Shown here one piece after another: positions 1-8,288 of a stretch of DNA of 54,977 nucleotides (the stretch's first letter is position 1; each line of letters starts with the position of its first letter). A program made the position numbers and the translations under genes. Origin of the DNA: Gammaproteobacteria bacterium (GTDB taxonomy: Bacteria > Pseudomonadota > Gammaproteobacteria > Steroidobacterales > Steroidobacteraceae); assembly GCA_003164785.1 (NCBI GenBank), contig PLUE01000007.1:1-54977 (forward strand), written 5' to 3'. The notes under the pieces are model-generated. The model was not told the origin of the DNA. It made no database searches and saw only the letters and a program-made list of their open reading frames with translations.

Positions 1-87
1 GTCGTTATTAACACAGTAGAACTAGTGAACGCAACGAAATCGGCGACTAGCGGTCAAGAGCTACACCTATAGAGATGCCTTGCCTTC
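1..87. other. Original downstream flank of jetD, displaced by the IS
   Basis: This short stretch is what followed jetD before the IS21 element inserted. If the element and one copy of the CCTTC duplication are removed, position 87 joins position 2815. I recognise no gene, RNA or terminator in it. Confidence 0.6.
83..87. repeat. Target site duplication CCTTC, left copy
   Basis: CCTTC immediately outside the TGTCAC end of the IS21 element. It is identical to 2810-2814 on the other side. Confidence 0.8.
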
Positions 88-94
88 TGTCACT

Positions 95-137
95 GATCGG
101 CGTAATGAAGCCGGGGATGATCGGCTTAATGGAGCCA
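95..137. repeat. IS21 left-end transposase-binding repeats (2 copies)
   Basis: Two 19-bp copies (95-113 and 119-137) in inverted orientation to the array at the other end. The conserved core reads GATCGGC-(4 nt)-TG-RAGCC. Multiple end repeats of this kind are the usual IstA binding sites in IS21-family elements. Confidence 0.75.
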
Positions 138-171
138 CGTTTAGGTGGTCGAAAAAGGCATCCCAGTGGGC

Positions 172-960
172 TTAAGAATGGGCAGGTTTTGGGGTGTTGG
201 CAAGTTTGGACTTGATTGATGTCGGCCCGACCTTGGGACTTCGCCCGGATTGGCCTTCGAGTTCGATGCAGTAGGCGTTGTGCCGCAGCCGATCGACGGT
301 GGCGGAAGCCAGCAATCGATTGTTGGGAAAGGCCTGATCCCACTCGCCGAAATCCAAATTGCTGGTTACGATCGTCGAGACGCGTTCATAGCGCTCTGCG
401 ATTAAATCGTGCAGATCCTCATCGGCCGGCGGCCGCAGGGGTTTAAGGCCGAAATCATCGATGATGAGTAACGGGACGCGAGCCAGCGCGGTGAGCTTGC
501 GCTCGTAGGCGCCGGTGGCGCGAGCGGCGTTCAGCGTGGTGGCGAGCTGCGTGCAACTGGTGAAGACCACGTCGATGCCGCGACGGATGGCGCAATGGCC
601 GAGGGCTTGGGCGAGATGACTCTTGCCGACGCCGACTTGGCCGACGATGAGCACCGGCGCGTGCTCGGTCAGATAACGGTTCGTGGCCAGATCATGGACC
701 AGGGCACGGTTGAGCTTCGGCAGTCGATCGAAGTCAAACTGCTCGAGGGTCTTGTTGCTGCGAAACGTGGCGCGGCGCAGCCGCAGTGAGAACTTTTTCT
801 GGTCGCGGCGCGCGACTTCATCTTGGATGAGCATGGCGAGGAAATCCGTGTAGGCAAGTTGGGTGTCGATGGCCTCGCGATTACGCGCCTCGAGAGAATC
901 GAGGATGCCGGAGAGGCGTAGTTGCTTAAGTAGTGGGCCGAGTTCTGGAATCGGGTTCAT
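172..960 (-). CDS. istB: IS21 helper ATPase IstB
   Basis: A 262-residue AAA+ ATPase that assists the IstA transposase in target selection and strand transfer. Walker A GQVGVGKS is at residues 107-114 and the Walker B core LLIIDD at about 164-169; the N-terminal helical region (residues 1-95) is typical of the family. The frame is open well upstream, but the start MNPIPELG at 960 is chosen because it gives the usual family N-terminus and length and has a GGAG-like site (aggagtttcttct) just before it. It lies 82 bp downstream of istA and is presumably co-transcribed with it. Confidence 0.93.
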   Translation of the reverse strand: MNPIPELGPLLKQLRLSGILDSLEARNREAIDTQLAYTDFLAMLIQDEVARRDQKKFSLRLRRATFRSNKTLEQFDFDRLPKLNRALVHDLATNRYLTEHAPVLIVGQVGVGKSHLAQALGHCAIRRGIDVVFTSCTQLATTLNAARATGAYERKLTALARVPLLIIDDFGLKPLRPPADEDLHDLIAERYERVSTIVTSNLDFGEWDQAFPNNRLLASATVDRLRHNAYCIELEGQSGRSPKVGPTSIKSKLANTPKPAHS

Positions 961-1042
961 AGAAGAAACTCCTGTAAGAAAAATAATCGACGGGAAAGGC
1001 CGACCGACGCGGTCGGGGGAGAAACGGAACGATCTGGAGCGT

Positions 1043-2587
1043 TCAATGCCGAGTGGCCTCGTCGGCATCGAGGTCGGTGGTGAAGAGCGTCTGGGCATCC
1101 CGGCCGAAGCGGGCGTCACGGCCGTAGACGAAGTCCTTGTCGCCGCGGATCGCGGGTGGCTGCAGGTCGAAGCCGCCGGACAGAATCGTCTTGACGGTGC
1201 GATAGAATGGCGAGGCATGCGAGAGCGCGCGTTGACAGGCCGCCTCGAGTCGGGCGGTGCCGTAGGTAGACCCAAGCCGCAAAATACTCTGGGCCCCGCG
1301 CAGGCGCTCGACGATGCGATCGCTCAACAGGTGCTCGATGAGTGCCGTGCAACCGGTCCCAACGCCAGCGGCCTGAGCCAGACACCACTCCCGGTCGTGG
1401 GCGAAGAAGGCTCGCGCTTCGGGCGGCATGTGATCCGGGCTGGAGCGTCGGCCGCCAGGCTTGCGGCAACGTAGATGCGAGGCGACTTGCCGGTAATCCT
1501 GGAAGATCGACACGGTCAGGTCGGTGGCCCGCAGCCACAACGACTGGGTCACCAATCCGAACGGCGCGGAGTACAGACTGTAATCGAACTTGACGTGGCA
1601 ATCGCGATGCAGAATCACGCGGTGCCACGTGCCCAAGTCAGGTGCGGTCGCCGGAAGCTCCTGCATCAACGGCTTCTCAAGCGTAAATCGATCGAGGGGT
1701 TGCTCGCGGGTGGTTCCGTGGATGCGAACGCCGGCCTCTTCCATCACCCAGCGGCGCGCTTGCGTGTTCAGATCCGCCAGATCACGGAATGCTCGAATCG
1801 GCAGGAAGTTGCCTTTAAGATATTTAACGCCTGACTCGACGATGCCTTTTTTAGCGGGGTCTGCTGGCGGGCAGGGGTCGATCTTGAACCGATATCCTTC
1901 GGCACACTCGGCGTAGGCACGTTGCACGAGCGGATCGCGGCTGCAGGCGCGGGTGATTGCGCACTTCGGGTTGTCGATGATCAATCGCATCGGCACCTTG
2001 CCGAACCACTCGAAAGCGCGTCGATGCAAGCCGAGCCAGGTTGCGACGCTCTGGTCGAACACGAACTCGACATACTGATGACGCGAAAAGCACAGCGTCA
2101 TGACAAATGCCCACGTCCGACGCAGCGCTTGGTGCGCCGGATCAAACAAAAAAGGACCGGCGCCAAAATCCACTTGAGCGGCGTCGGCGGGCGCAAAATA
2201 CAGCCGTACGGTTGCCGTCGGTGGAACACTGGCATGGATCTCGGCGAGCATGCGCCGCACCGACGAGTAACTGCCGCGGTACCCATGCTCGCGCCACAGG
2301 GCGGCGTGGATCGCCACGCCACCGACCCCTTGATCGGCCCAGCGCTCGACCAGCGACCGAAACGGCTCCACCGTGGAAATCGTGCTCCGTGCTCGCCGTG
2401 GCGCGGCGATGACCGCCGCGATCGCGGCGTCCTCAGGCAACGCAGTCGCCACGACCAACCAACCTTGCGCCTCGGCCAAAAGACGAAACCGGGCGACCTT
2501 CGGTCGCCCCATCAGCGCTGAGCGGGCGATGTCGCGATCCGAATCGCCCTGGCGCAAGCGCACCAAGACCTGTCGATACTGAAACAT
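1043..2587 (-). CDS. istA: IS21-family transposase IstA
   Basis: A 514-residue transposase with an N-terminal helix-turn-helix and an rve-type DDE catalytic core. Probable catalytic residues are D140 (in QVDFGAG), D205 (in LIIDNPK) and E251 (in GIVESGVKYLKG). A start 7 codons upstream is possible, but ATG at 2587 is preceded by GGAG at correct spacing. The C-terminal domain (about residues 300-500) matches the Mu-transposase-like C-terminus of the family. The gene is intact and paired with istB in the standard order. Confidence 0.93.
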   Translation of the reverse strand: MFQYRQVLVRLRQGDSDRDIARSALMGRPKVARFRLLAEAQGWLVVATALPEDAAIAAVIAAPRRARSTISTVEPFRSLVERWADQGVGGVAIHAALWREHGYRGSYSSVRRMLAEIHASVPPTATVRLYFAPADAAQVDFGAGPFLFDPAHQALRRTWAFVMTLCFSRHQYVEFVFDQSVATWLGLHRRAFEWFGKVPMRLIIDNPKCAITRACSRDPLVQRAYAECAEGYRFKIDPCPPADPAKKGIVESGVKYLKGNFLPIRAFRDLADLNTQARRWVMEEAGVRIHGTTREQPLDRFTLEKPLMQELPATAPDLGTWHRVILHRDCHVKFDYSLYSAPFGLVTQSLWLRATDLTVSIFQDYRQVASHLRCRKPGGRRSSPDHMPPEARAFFAHDREWCLAQAAGVGTGCTALIEHLLSDRIVERLRGAQSILRLGSTYGTARLEAACQRALSHASPFYRTVKTILSGGFDLQPPAIRGDKDFVYGRDARFGRDAQTLFTTDLDADEATRH

Positions 2588-2683
2588 CTCGAATCTCCTT
2601 CGGCCCACAGCACTCTCCCTACGACGAAATGTCGCAAGGGTAGCCCTGGCCTGCAGTTCGAAATGCCTATCTCGACCCCTAAA

Positions 2684-2802
2684 TGGCTCCTATATGCCGA
2701 TCAGCGAGTGGCTCCATTATGCCGATCCCGCTGTGGCCTCAATATGCCGATCATCCGTTGGCTCCTAAATGCCGATCACGTCCTGGCTCCAATATGCCGG
2801 TC
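2684..2802. repeat. IS21 right-end array, five 25-bp units
   Basis: Five 19-bp copies start at 2684, 2709, 2734, 2759 and 2784, an exact 25-bp period. Each reads roughly TGGCTCC-NNNN-TGCCGATC, with 6-bp variable gaps. They lie between the terminal TGTCA and the istA start, so they probably also overlap the istA promoter. The left end has only two copies, so the ends are asymmetric. Confidence 0.8.
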
Positions 2803-2809
2803 GGTGACA

Positions 2810-2814
2810 CCTTC
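2810..2814. repeat. Target site duplication CCTTC, right copy
   Basis: CCTTC immediately outside the other end of the IS21 element. Its last two bases are part of the minus-strand TGA stop codon of jetD (2813-2815). Confidence 0.8.
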
Positions 2815-3967
2815 AAAGACGCAAGGCTTCCTGATCAACGAATGCTCGATGCGTCCGCAGCGCAGGTAGCAATACCTCGTCCGCATAGATACAGCCTGTG
2901 AATCCAGGGTCCTTCTGCTCAGTCTTGTCGGCAGACTCCGGCGAGTGACCCTGTCCTTTCGTCAACAGCGCGAGCAGTTCCGTGTACCCGATTTTCCACG
3001 CGGTGGTTTGGGGCCAGCTCTGGCGCAAACTTTTCAGGATAACCATCCCCGAATAATCTAAGTCGCCAAAGAACGCGATCGCGGGCCGCTCAGCACTACC
3101 CTCGAAGAGCGCGGCTTTCAGGGCAGAAATGCTGCCATCTTGGGCCGGATGCTCAAAGTACCACGATACCTCTCCGGCAGCGATGCGCTCAGCCGAAGCC
3201 TTGAAGCCGGCGCTGTAGATGAGTGCGGTGCCTGCCGGCGCCCGGTGGTGCATGCGCGTAAAGGTGACCAGGTTCTCTACGAAAAGCACCAGTTGAAGCG
3301 GCCCGAGTTGGGCCGTCACCTGCAGTTGGATTGGCTTGTCTAGCCACGGACACGCCTCCCCTAACACCGCGCTGATCCAGTCGTCCCGTCCATCCAGGAT
3401 CTTGGATCGGGACTCGAAGAGACGGGCCGAGGCCTCGCGTAGGTAAAGCTGCGGTGATTCCTGTGCCAGCCGTCGCAGCGCCTCGATGCGGTAAAGGGCC
3501 TCCTCGGGGCGCATCGCGAGCAATGCGGCCGGCGCACGGGTTGCGATGAGCTTCGACAGCTCCTCCGGCACACCCGAGTCAAGCAAGGTAGCGGCCAAGT
3601 GTAGTACGGCCGGATTTTTCAACGCCACACCGCCGAGCTCCGCGAGCGCTTCGTAGCTGCCGGCCTGCGCCTCGACTATCGGGGCGCGGTGCCAGGCCTC
3701 GGCGGCCCCCTTGGCGGCACGATTCGTGCCGTACTGAATACGCACCAGTCCCGCCTCCTCCAGCGCTTGCACTCCTGTCCAGGCTTCCTGCGCGAGCTGG
3801 CTACCCACGTCGTACAGCTCCTGCGCGCAATACTTGGATAGTCTTACGCTCACGGGGCGTGTGCGCTCCTCCTGCGGCATCGTCTTCAGGCGCACCGCGA
3901 GCAGCCGCGCGAGCTTCTCCCGTAAGCGAAGCGCCGGCGGCGACAGATATCGCGAAGGTGTGCTCAT
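2813..3967 (-). CDS. jetD: Wadjet nuclease subunit JetD
   Basis: A 384-residue protein of the DUF3322/DUF2220 type. JetD is the Toprim-fold nuclease that cleaves circular DNA captured by the JetABC SMC complex. The C-terminal half shows the expected acidic residues: a glutamate at about 231 (LFVENLVTF) and the DLD motif at about 302-304 (FFGDLDYSG). It overlaps jetC by 4 bp (ATGA), so translation is coupled. An IS21 element is inserted at its stop codon. The TGA is regenerated by the target duplication, so the protein should be full length, but anything formerly downstream is cut off. Confidence 0.92.
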   Translation of the reverse strand: MSTPSRYLSPPALRLREKLARLLAVRLKTMPQEERTRPVSVRLSKYCAQELYDVGSQLAQEAWTGVQALEEAGLVRIQYGTNRAAKGAAEAWHRAPIVEAQAGSYEALAELGGVALKNPAVLHLAATLLDSGVPEELSKLIATRAPAALLAMRPEEALYRIEALRRLAQESPQLYLREASARLFESRSKILDGRDDWISAVLGEACPWLDKPIQLQVTAQLGPLQLVLFVENLVTFTRMHHRAPAGTALIYSAGFKASAERIAAGEVSWYFEHPAQDGSISALKAALFEGSAERPAIAFFGDLDYSGMVILKSLRQSWPQTTAWKIGYTELLALLTKGQGHSPESADKTEQKDPGFTGCIYADEVLLPALRTHRAFVDQEALRL

Positions 3968-6900
3968 CCGCCAGCCGCTGCCTGGGCCTCGCGCAGCGTG
4001 CGTTCCATCGCTTCGCGCTCCTCGCGCTCGATGCGCTCGCGGGTACGCTCCCGGGTGCGCGCGATCTGCTCCTTCTTGAGTTCTATCTGCGCGACCAAGT
4101 GCGTGATTCGCGTCCCCGAGCCCTTTGGCAACCCGTCAATCATGGCGAATTGCAGCTCCCTATCGAAGAGTTCGCGCACCTTGCCCGCATCTATCGTTGG
4201 CAGTGCCACCAGAACCTGGAAGCCGAGCTGCCTGTGCTGCAGCTCGAGCGTCTGGCGGCTGCGTTCGGTGTCCATCGCGTGGAAGGCCTCGTCCAGGAAC
4301 AGCATGTAAAGATGTGTCTTGGAACTGTTGCTGTGCCGCAGGGCGGTGGCGAGTGCCGCGGCGCGCACGACGTAAATGGGCGTCTTGTTCTCACCGCCCG
4401 AGAACATGCCGTGGCGCGAGTAGGAGACTTCCGATTCCGGCAGCGTGGTGTTGGTCACCATAATGTCGTAGGTACGGTAGCTGCGCCAATCGATGAGGCG
4501 TGCGAGCTCCGCTTCAGCGGCCGCGAGGTCTTGCCCCAGGAGAAGGTCTTTCAGCCGGTCGCGGATGCGGGCGAGGTGGCTATCCATCGGCAGGTCGAAC
4601 AACGTCTTGCCCGAAGCCGTATCTATTTCGTGCGAGCGGCGCGTCAGCTCCTGGAAAAAATCCGCGTAGTCCTTGAACTCCGGCACCCACTCATAGCTCA
4701 CGCGGTAGGTGTCTTGCCCAAAGACGCGCGTGCGCAACGAGGCGTTCAGTTCGCGCAGCGGCCGCACCCCATCGTCGATGGCATTGTGCAGCGACATCGC
4801 GAAGTTCGTCGTGAAGGTGGAGTTAAAGCTCGCGAGGTTCTCATCGAGACTGTCAGTCATCCTGGCCATGGCGTTGTCTTCGAGATCGCGCAGCAACTCC
4901 CTCACCTGGGCCACCGCGACCTGCACCTGCTCGGACAGCCGCATCAGTTCATCCACGCTGTGGCTGTGCACTCGAAGCTCCGCCTGAATGCGGTGTGTGC
5001 CCAAACATTCCCGGTTGTACTCGGTGATCTTGTAACCAATCGGCGGCCACTCTTGGTCAATGGCCTGGCGCAGCTGACCCTCGGCTCCGGAGATTTTCTG
5101 CAGGTCCGCCCCCAGCTCCTCGGTATAGCGGTCAGCCTGATCGCCCAAAGATTCCACGGTGACGGTCTCATCCATGCAGGTAACGGCGAGCGCACGGCGT
5201 AGTGCCTCATCGTGCGAGGCGCGTGAGCGCTCCAAATCGCGCAGGGACTCGAACTGCCCGTCACGTGCGTTGCGCGCGGCTTCTTCCGCCTTGCCCTTGC
5301 CCTCGAGCGCCGTTCGCAGCGCAATCTCCGAACTCGCGATAGCCGCGACAATGATTCCTCTCTTCTCTTCGAGCAGCTGGTTAGACGAGCGGTCTATTGC
5401 CTCGTATTCGGCCTGCTGCGCAGCCTGCTGTTTTTGCAACCCGGCGATGGCCGTGACCCGTTCGAGCATGAGGATATGCTCATGTGGCCACAGCCGCAGC
5501 AGCGCCTGGAACGCCTCGGTGCGCTGGCGAATCTGGTGCGTCTCTTGCTCGGCGTTGAGGAGGTCCGCCTTCGTCTTGGCGAGGGTCCGAGCGCGCGCCG
5601 CGCGGCCGAAAATGCACTCGCCGTCCTCGAGCATCTGGTAGCGGCTCGCGCTATAGCCGCCCACCTGGCGCCCATCGAGCGTGATGCCTCGACGGGTCTG
5701 CTTGATGACCTCCTCGAGGGTGGCGTCGCCGGTCGCCTCGATTTTCATCGCGGTGCCATAGTTGGCCGTCATAAAGAGCGCCGCCACCGGGTGCTCGATT
5801 TTGAGCTCCTCGATGAGCGATCCCGTGCGGCCAGTGTGGGTAGCCTTGTCCGCCCTCAACCTAGAGACTTGAATGACCTTGGCCGCGCCCCGCCGGCCTT
5901 GCAGCTGCAATAACAGACGATAGGCGCGGACCTCGTATTCGGGCTTCACGAGCACCGCGTAGCAATCACGGCCCATATAACCCTCGATGGCGCCCTGCCA
6001 GAGGGTGTTCGGCTTGGGGTTGATGTGATCGGCGAGCAACGTGGGCTCGGCCCCAGGCAGTTCGCGATGAATGACCGTGAGGAGACTCTGCACCTCTTCG
6101 GGCGGCGGGATCTCACCACTGGTGAGCGAGGCGATGCGGCGGGTCAGAGCCTTGAGCTCCTCCTTCAGCACCGCGGCACGGGCCTGGTCGGCATGCAAGA
6201 CGCTAGCCATCTGCTCGAGCAGCCCCTCGGGCTGACTCGCCAAGGTATGCGCGGCATCGAGCCGGCCTTGCATGCGCTCGATGTCCTCGCAGTTTAGCCC
6301 CATGTCCTGGTTCGACTGCAGGGCACGTCTCACGCTCGCGGCAACCGATTCGAACTGTGCAACAAATGGGCTGCGCAACTCCTGGTCCACCGGATCGAGG
6401 AGCAAACGGAGCGCGGTGTCCTGGAAGAGCGCGCCGGCATGGACGAGGTATCCCTCACGCCATTTCTTCACAGTATCGAGGCCCTTGAGCAGCTCAAGCC
6501 CCTCCCGGGAAAGCGCCTCGCGCGTGCTCTTGAGCTTCTCCGCCAGGAGTTTCTCCCGGCCACCGGCCTCTGTGTTGAGCAGGGCGGCCTCGATACGCAC
6601 GTGTTCATCGCGAAGCCCCTCGAGAGTCTGGCTTTCCTCCTCGATCTGCCTTGTCAGATGCTGTGCGAGCAACACCTGTTGGGCGAGAGTTTCGGTGTGC
6701 TTTTGCTCACGCCGCTCGTGGTAAGCAATCTGCGCTGCGGTCATGGCGATCTCGCGCGCGCGGGCCTCGGACAAGTGGCTGCGCAAGCTCGTCAGCTGCT
6801 CGTAAATACTCTTGAGCGCATCCACCGAGGCCTTCAATTGCTTCGCATCGGCGTTCAGGCGGTGCAGCTCGCGCAACGAGTTGGCGATGTCGCGGGTGAG

Positions 6901-7605
6901 GCTCGCGAGGTCGCGCTCATCGAGCATCTCATCGCGCACCAGTTCATGCACGCTCTTGATGGGTTTGGCGGAAATCGCGCGCGCCAGGGCCTTGGCCGAG
7001 GTCATGGCCTGGATTTCTGGCACAGAGCCCTTGCCCTCGAACCAGCCATATAAATCGCACAAGTAGTGTGTCTTCATCTCACCGTAAGCCTGCACGTTCT
7101 GTTTACCGAACAGACCCATGAAATGCTCCTTCGCTTCCTTGAGTGGGAGGGCACGGTCGGTGGCGGTGATGAGATGCTTCTTTTGCACCTCGGCGCGAAG
7201 CAGATACAGCGCCATCTGCTCCTGCACCGCAACGCCCGCCTCGCGCCGAGCTGACACCCCCACGAGCGCTGTGAAAAGGTTCGTGATCTCATAGGCCTCA
7301 GGCGCAAACACCGCTGCGATCCAGGTGTGCGCGGCCTCACGCTGAATGTAGTTCGAGATTTGCCCAAGCGCGTAGCCGGGAAGAGAGCGGTAGACCTTGT
7401 TACGATCGCGCGTGCTGTCCTCGACCTGGGCGACGTTGTAGCGCACGACATTGGCGTAGGCGGCGGTCAACACCGTCTGGATGGCATCAAAAAGCATCGA
7501 TTTGCCCGAGCCATTGGCGCCCGTGATGAGCGTAGTGCCCAGGAACTCGAAGGCGCGGGGCTCGTAAGTGCCCCAGTTGATGAGAGTGAGCTCACGCAGG
7601 TGCAT
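3964..7605 (-). CDS. jetC: Wadjet SMC-like ATPase JetC
   Basis: A 1213-residue SMC-family ATPase, the DNA-translocating motor of the Wadjet complex. Walker A GANGSGKS is at residues 29-36, followed by long coiled coils with a central hinge-like region. Near the C-terminus are the ABC signature (FSGGEN, about residue 1070) and a Walker B (LYMLFLDEA, about 1105). A Lys/Arg/Glu-rich helix closes the protein. It is MukB/SbcC-like in architecture, but its neighbours identify it as JetC. It overlaps jetB by 1 bp (TGATG) and jetD by 4 bp. Confidence 0.94.
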   Translation of the reverse strand: MHLRELTLINWGTYEPRAFEFLGTTLITGANGSGKSMLFDAIQTVLTAAYANVVRYNVAQVEDSTRDRNKVYRSLPGYALGQISNYIQREAAHTWIAAVFAPEAYEITNLFTALVGVSARREAGVAVQEQMALYLLRAEVQKKHLITATDRALPLKEAKEHFMGLFGKQNVQAYGEMKTHYLCDLYGWFEGKGSVPEIQAMTSAKALARAISAKPIKSVHELVRDEMLDERDLASLTRDIANSLRELHRLNADAKQLKASVDALKSIYEQLTSLRSHLSEARAREIAMTAAQIAYHERREQKHTETLAQQVLLAQHLTRQIEEESQTLEGLRDEHVRIEAALLNTEAGGREKLLAEKLKSTREALSREGLELLKGLDTVKKWREGYLVHAGALFQDTALRLLLDPVDQELRSPFVAQFESVAASVRRALQSNQDMGLNCEDIERMQGRLDAAHTLASQPEGLLEQMASVLHADQARAAVLKEELKALTRRIASLTSGEIPPPEEVQSLLTVIHRELPGAEPTLLADHINPKPNTLWQGAIEGYMGRDCYAVLVKPEYEVRAYRLLLQLQGRRGAAKVIQVSRLRADKATHTGRTGSLIEELKIEHPVAALFMTANYGTAMKIEATGDATLEEVIKQTRRGITLDGRQVGGYSASRYQMLEDGECIFGRAARARTLAKTKADLLNAEQETHQIRQRTEAFQALLRLWPHEHILMLERVTAIAGLQKQQAAQQAEYEAIDRSSNQLLEEKRGIIVAAIASSEIALRTALEGKGKAEEAARNARDGQFESLRDLERSRASHDEALRRALAVTCMDETVTVESLGDQADRYTEELGADLQKISGAEGQLRQAIDQEWPPIGYKITEYNRECLGTHRIQAELRVHSHSVDELMRLSEQVQVAVAQVRELLRDLEDNAMARMTDSLDENLASFNSTFTTNFAMSLHNAIDDGVRPLRELNASLRTRVFGQDTYRVSYEWVPEFKDYADFFQELTRRSHEIDTASGKTLFDLPMDSHLARIRDRLKDLLLGQDLAAAEAELARLIDWRSYRTYDIMVTNTTLPESEVSYSRHGMFSGGENKTPIYVVRAAALATALRHSNSSKTHLYMLFLDEAFHAMDTERSRQTLELQHRQLGFQVLVALPTIDAGKVRELFDRELQFAMIDGLPKGSGTRITHLVAQIELKKEQIARTRERTRERIEREEREAMERTLREAQAAAGG

Positions 7606-8288
7606 CAGGAGGCTTCCTCCGCAGTCGGCCGCTCTTCCTCCGGTAGGCGGCGAGTTTGCATGTAGGCGCGGGCAGCGAGAAGCTGGGGTTCGGTCACGTA
7701 ATCCAAGATGAGGGGGCGGATGGCGAAGATCATCTCCTCGGTCTCCTCCTCGAGCCCGCCCTCGGGCAGGCGCACCAGGCGCTGGGCGCGTAGCGTCTTG
7801 TAGGTCTCCTTACGGAGCGAGGCGGCGGTTGGGGGCGCCATATCTAGGAGGTCCGCCAGCCCCTGTTCGATCTCGGTGCGCGATAGCAACAAATCCCCGT
7901 TGTCCGCGACATCCCCCACATCCAAGCGCTTCTGGTACAGGTGGCGCAAAACCAGCGCATAGGCCGAAAATGCGGAAGAGGGCCGGGCGCGCAGGCCTCG
8001 GGCTACCTCTTCGGCGTCCTCGCCCTCGGCAGGTGCCGGTGGATAGAGCCGCAAGCACGTGAAGCGATCGCTGTGCACGAGGCGAAAGCCCGTGCAGCCG
8101 AGGTAATCACGCAGCGTCCCCTGACAACGTACCGCCTCATCGTAGAGCCGGTCCTGGGCCTGACTGTCGCCGCGTGCAAGGCTCCCTTGGGCCAGGAGGT
8201 GCTGAACTAGATAAGCAAAGCGTTCGGGGCTTACACCGCTGCCCTCAAGATTCAGGTCGAGGGTTTCGGCAAACGACAGTTCGTTCAC
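7605..8288 (-). CDS. jetB: Wadjet subunit JetB (DUF4194, kleisin-associated)
   Basis: A 227-residue DUF4194 protein, the MukE-like winged-helix partner that binds the JetA kleisin. It is rich in helices; the C-terminal section (MIFAIRPLILDYVTEP) is typical of the family. The start codon is GTG at 8288, overlapping the jetA stop as GTGA, so it is translationally coupled. Assigned from family character together with its place between jetA and jetC. Confidence 0.9.
   Translation of the reverse strand: MNELSFAETLDLNLEGSGVSPERFAYLVQHLLAQGSLARGDSQAQDRLYDEAVRCQGTLRDYLGCTGFRLVHSDRFTCLRLYPPAPAEGEDAEEVARGLRARPSSAFSAYALVLRHLYQKRLDVGDVADNGDLLLSRTEIEQGLADLLDMAPPTAASLRKETYKTLRAQRLVRLPEGGLEEETEEMIFAIRPLILDYVTEPQLLAARAYMQTRRLPEEERPTAEEAS

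Larger units (their letters stand above)
88..2809 (-). mobile_element. Complete IS21-family insertion sequence
   Basis: A 2.7-kb element carrying istA and istB on the minus strand. Its ends are imperfect inverted repeats that both begin TGTCAC: positions 88-112 match the reverse complement of 2785-2809 at 20 of 25 bases. The flanks carry a 5-bp direct repeat CCTTC at 83-87 and 2810-2814, as expected for target duplication by this family. Both genes are open and both ends are present, so the element may be active. It lies on the stop codon of jetD and leaves that gene's reading frame unchanged. Confidence 0.93.

Noticed and set aside
2684..2802. CRISPR-like regular repeats
   Set aside because: The gaps are only 6 bp and the repeats also appear inverted at the other IS end, so they are transposase-binding repeats.
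3859..5202. 447-residue plus-strand frame
   Set aside because: It lies antisense to jetC and shows no family character; high-GC shadow.
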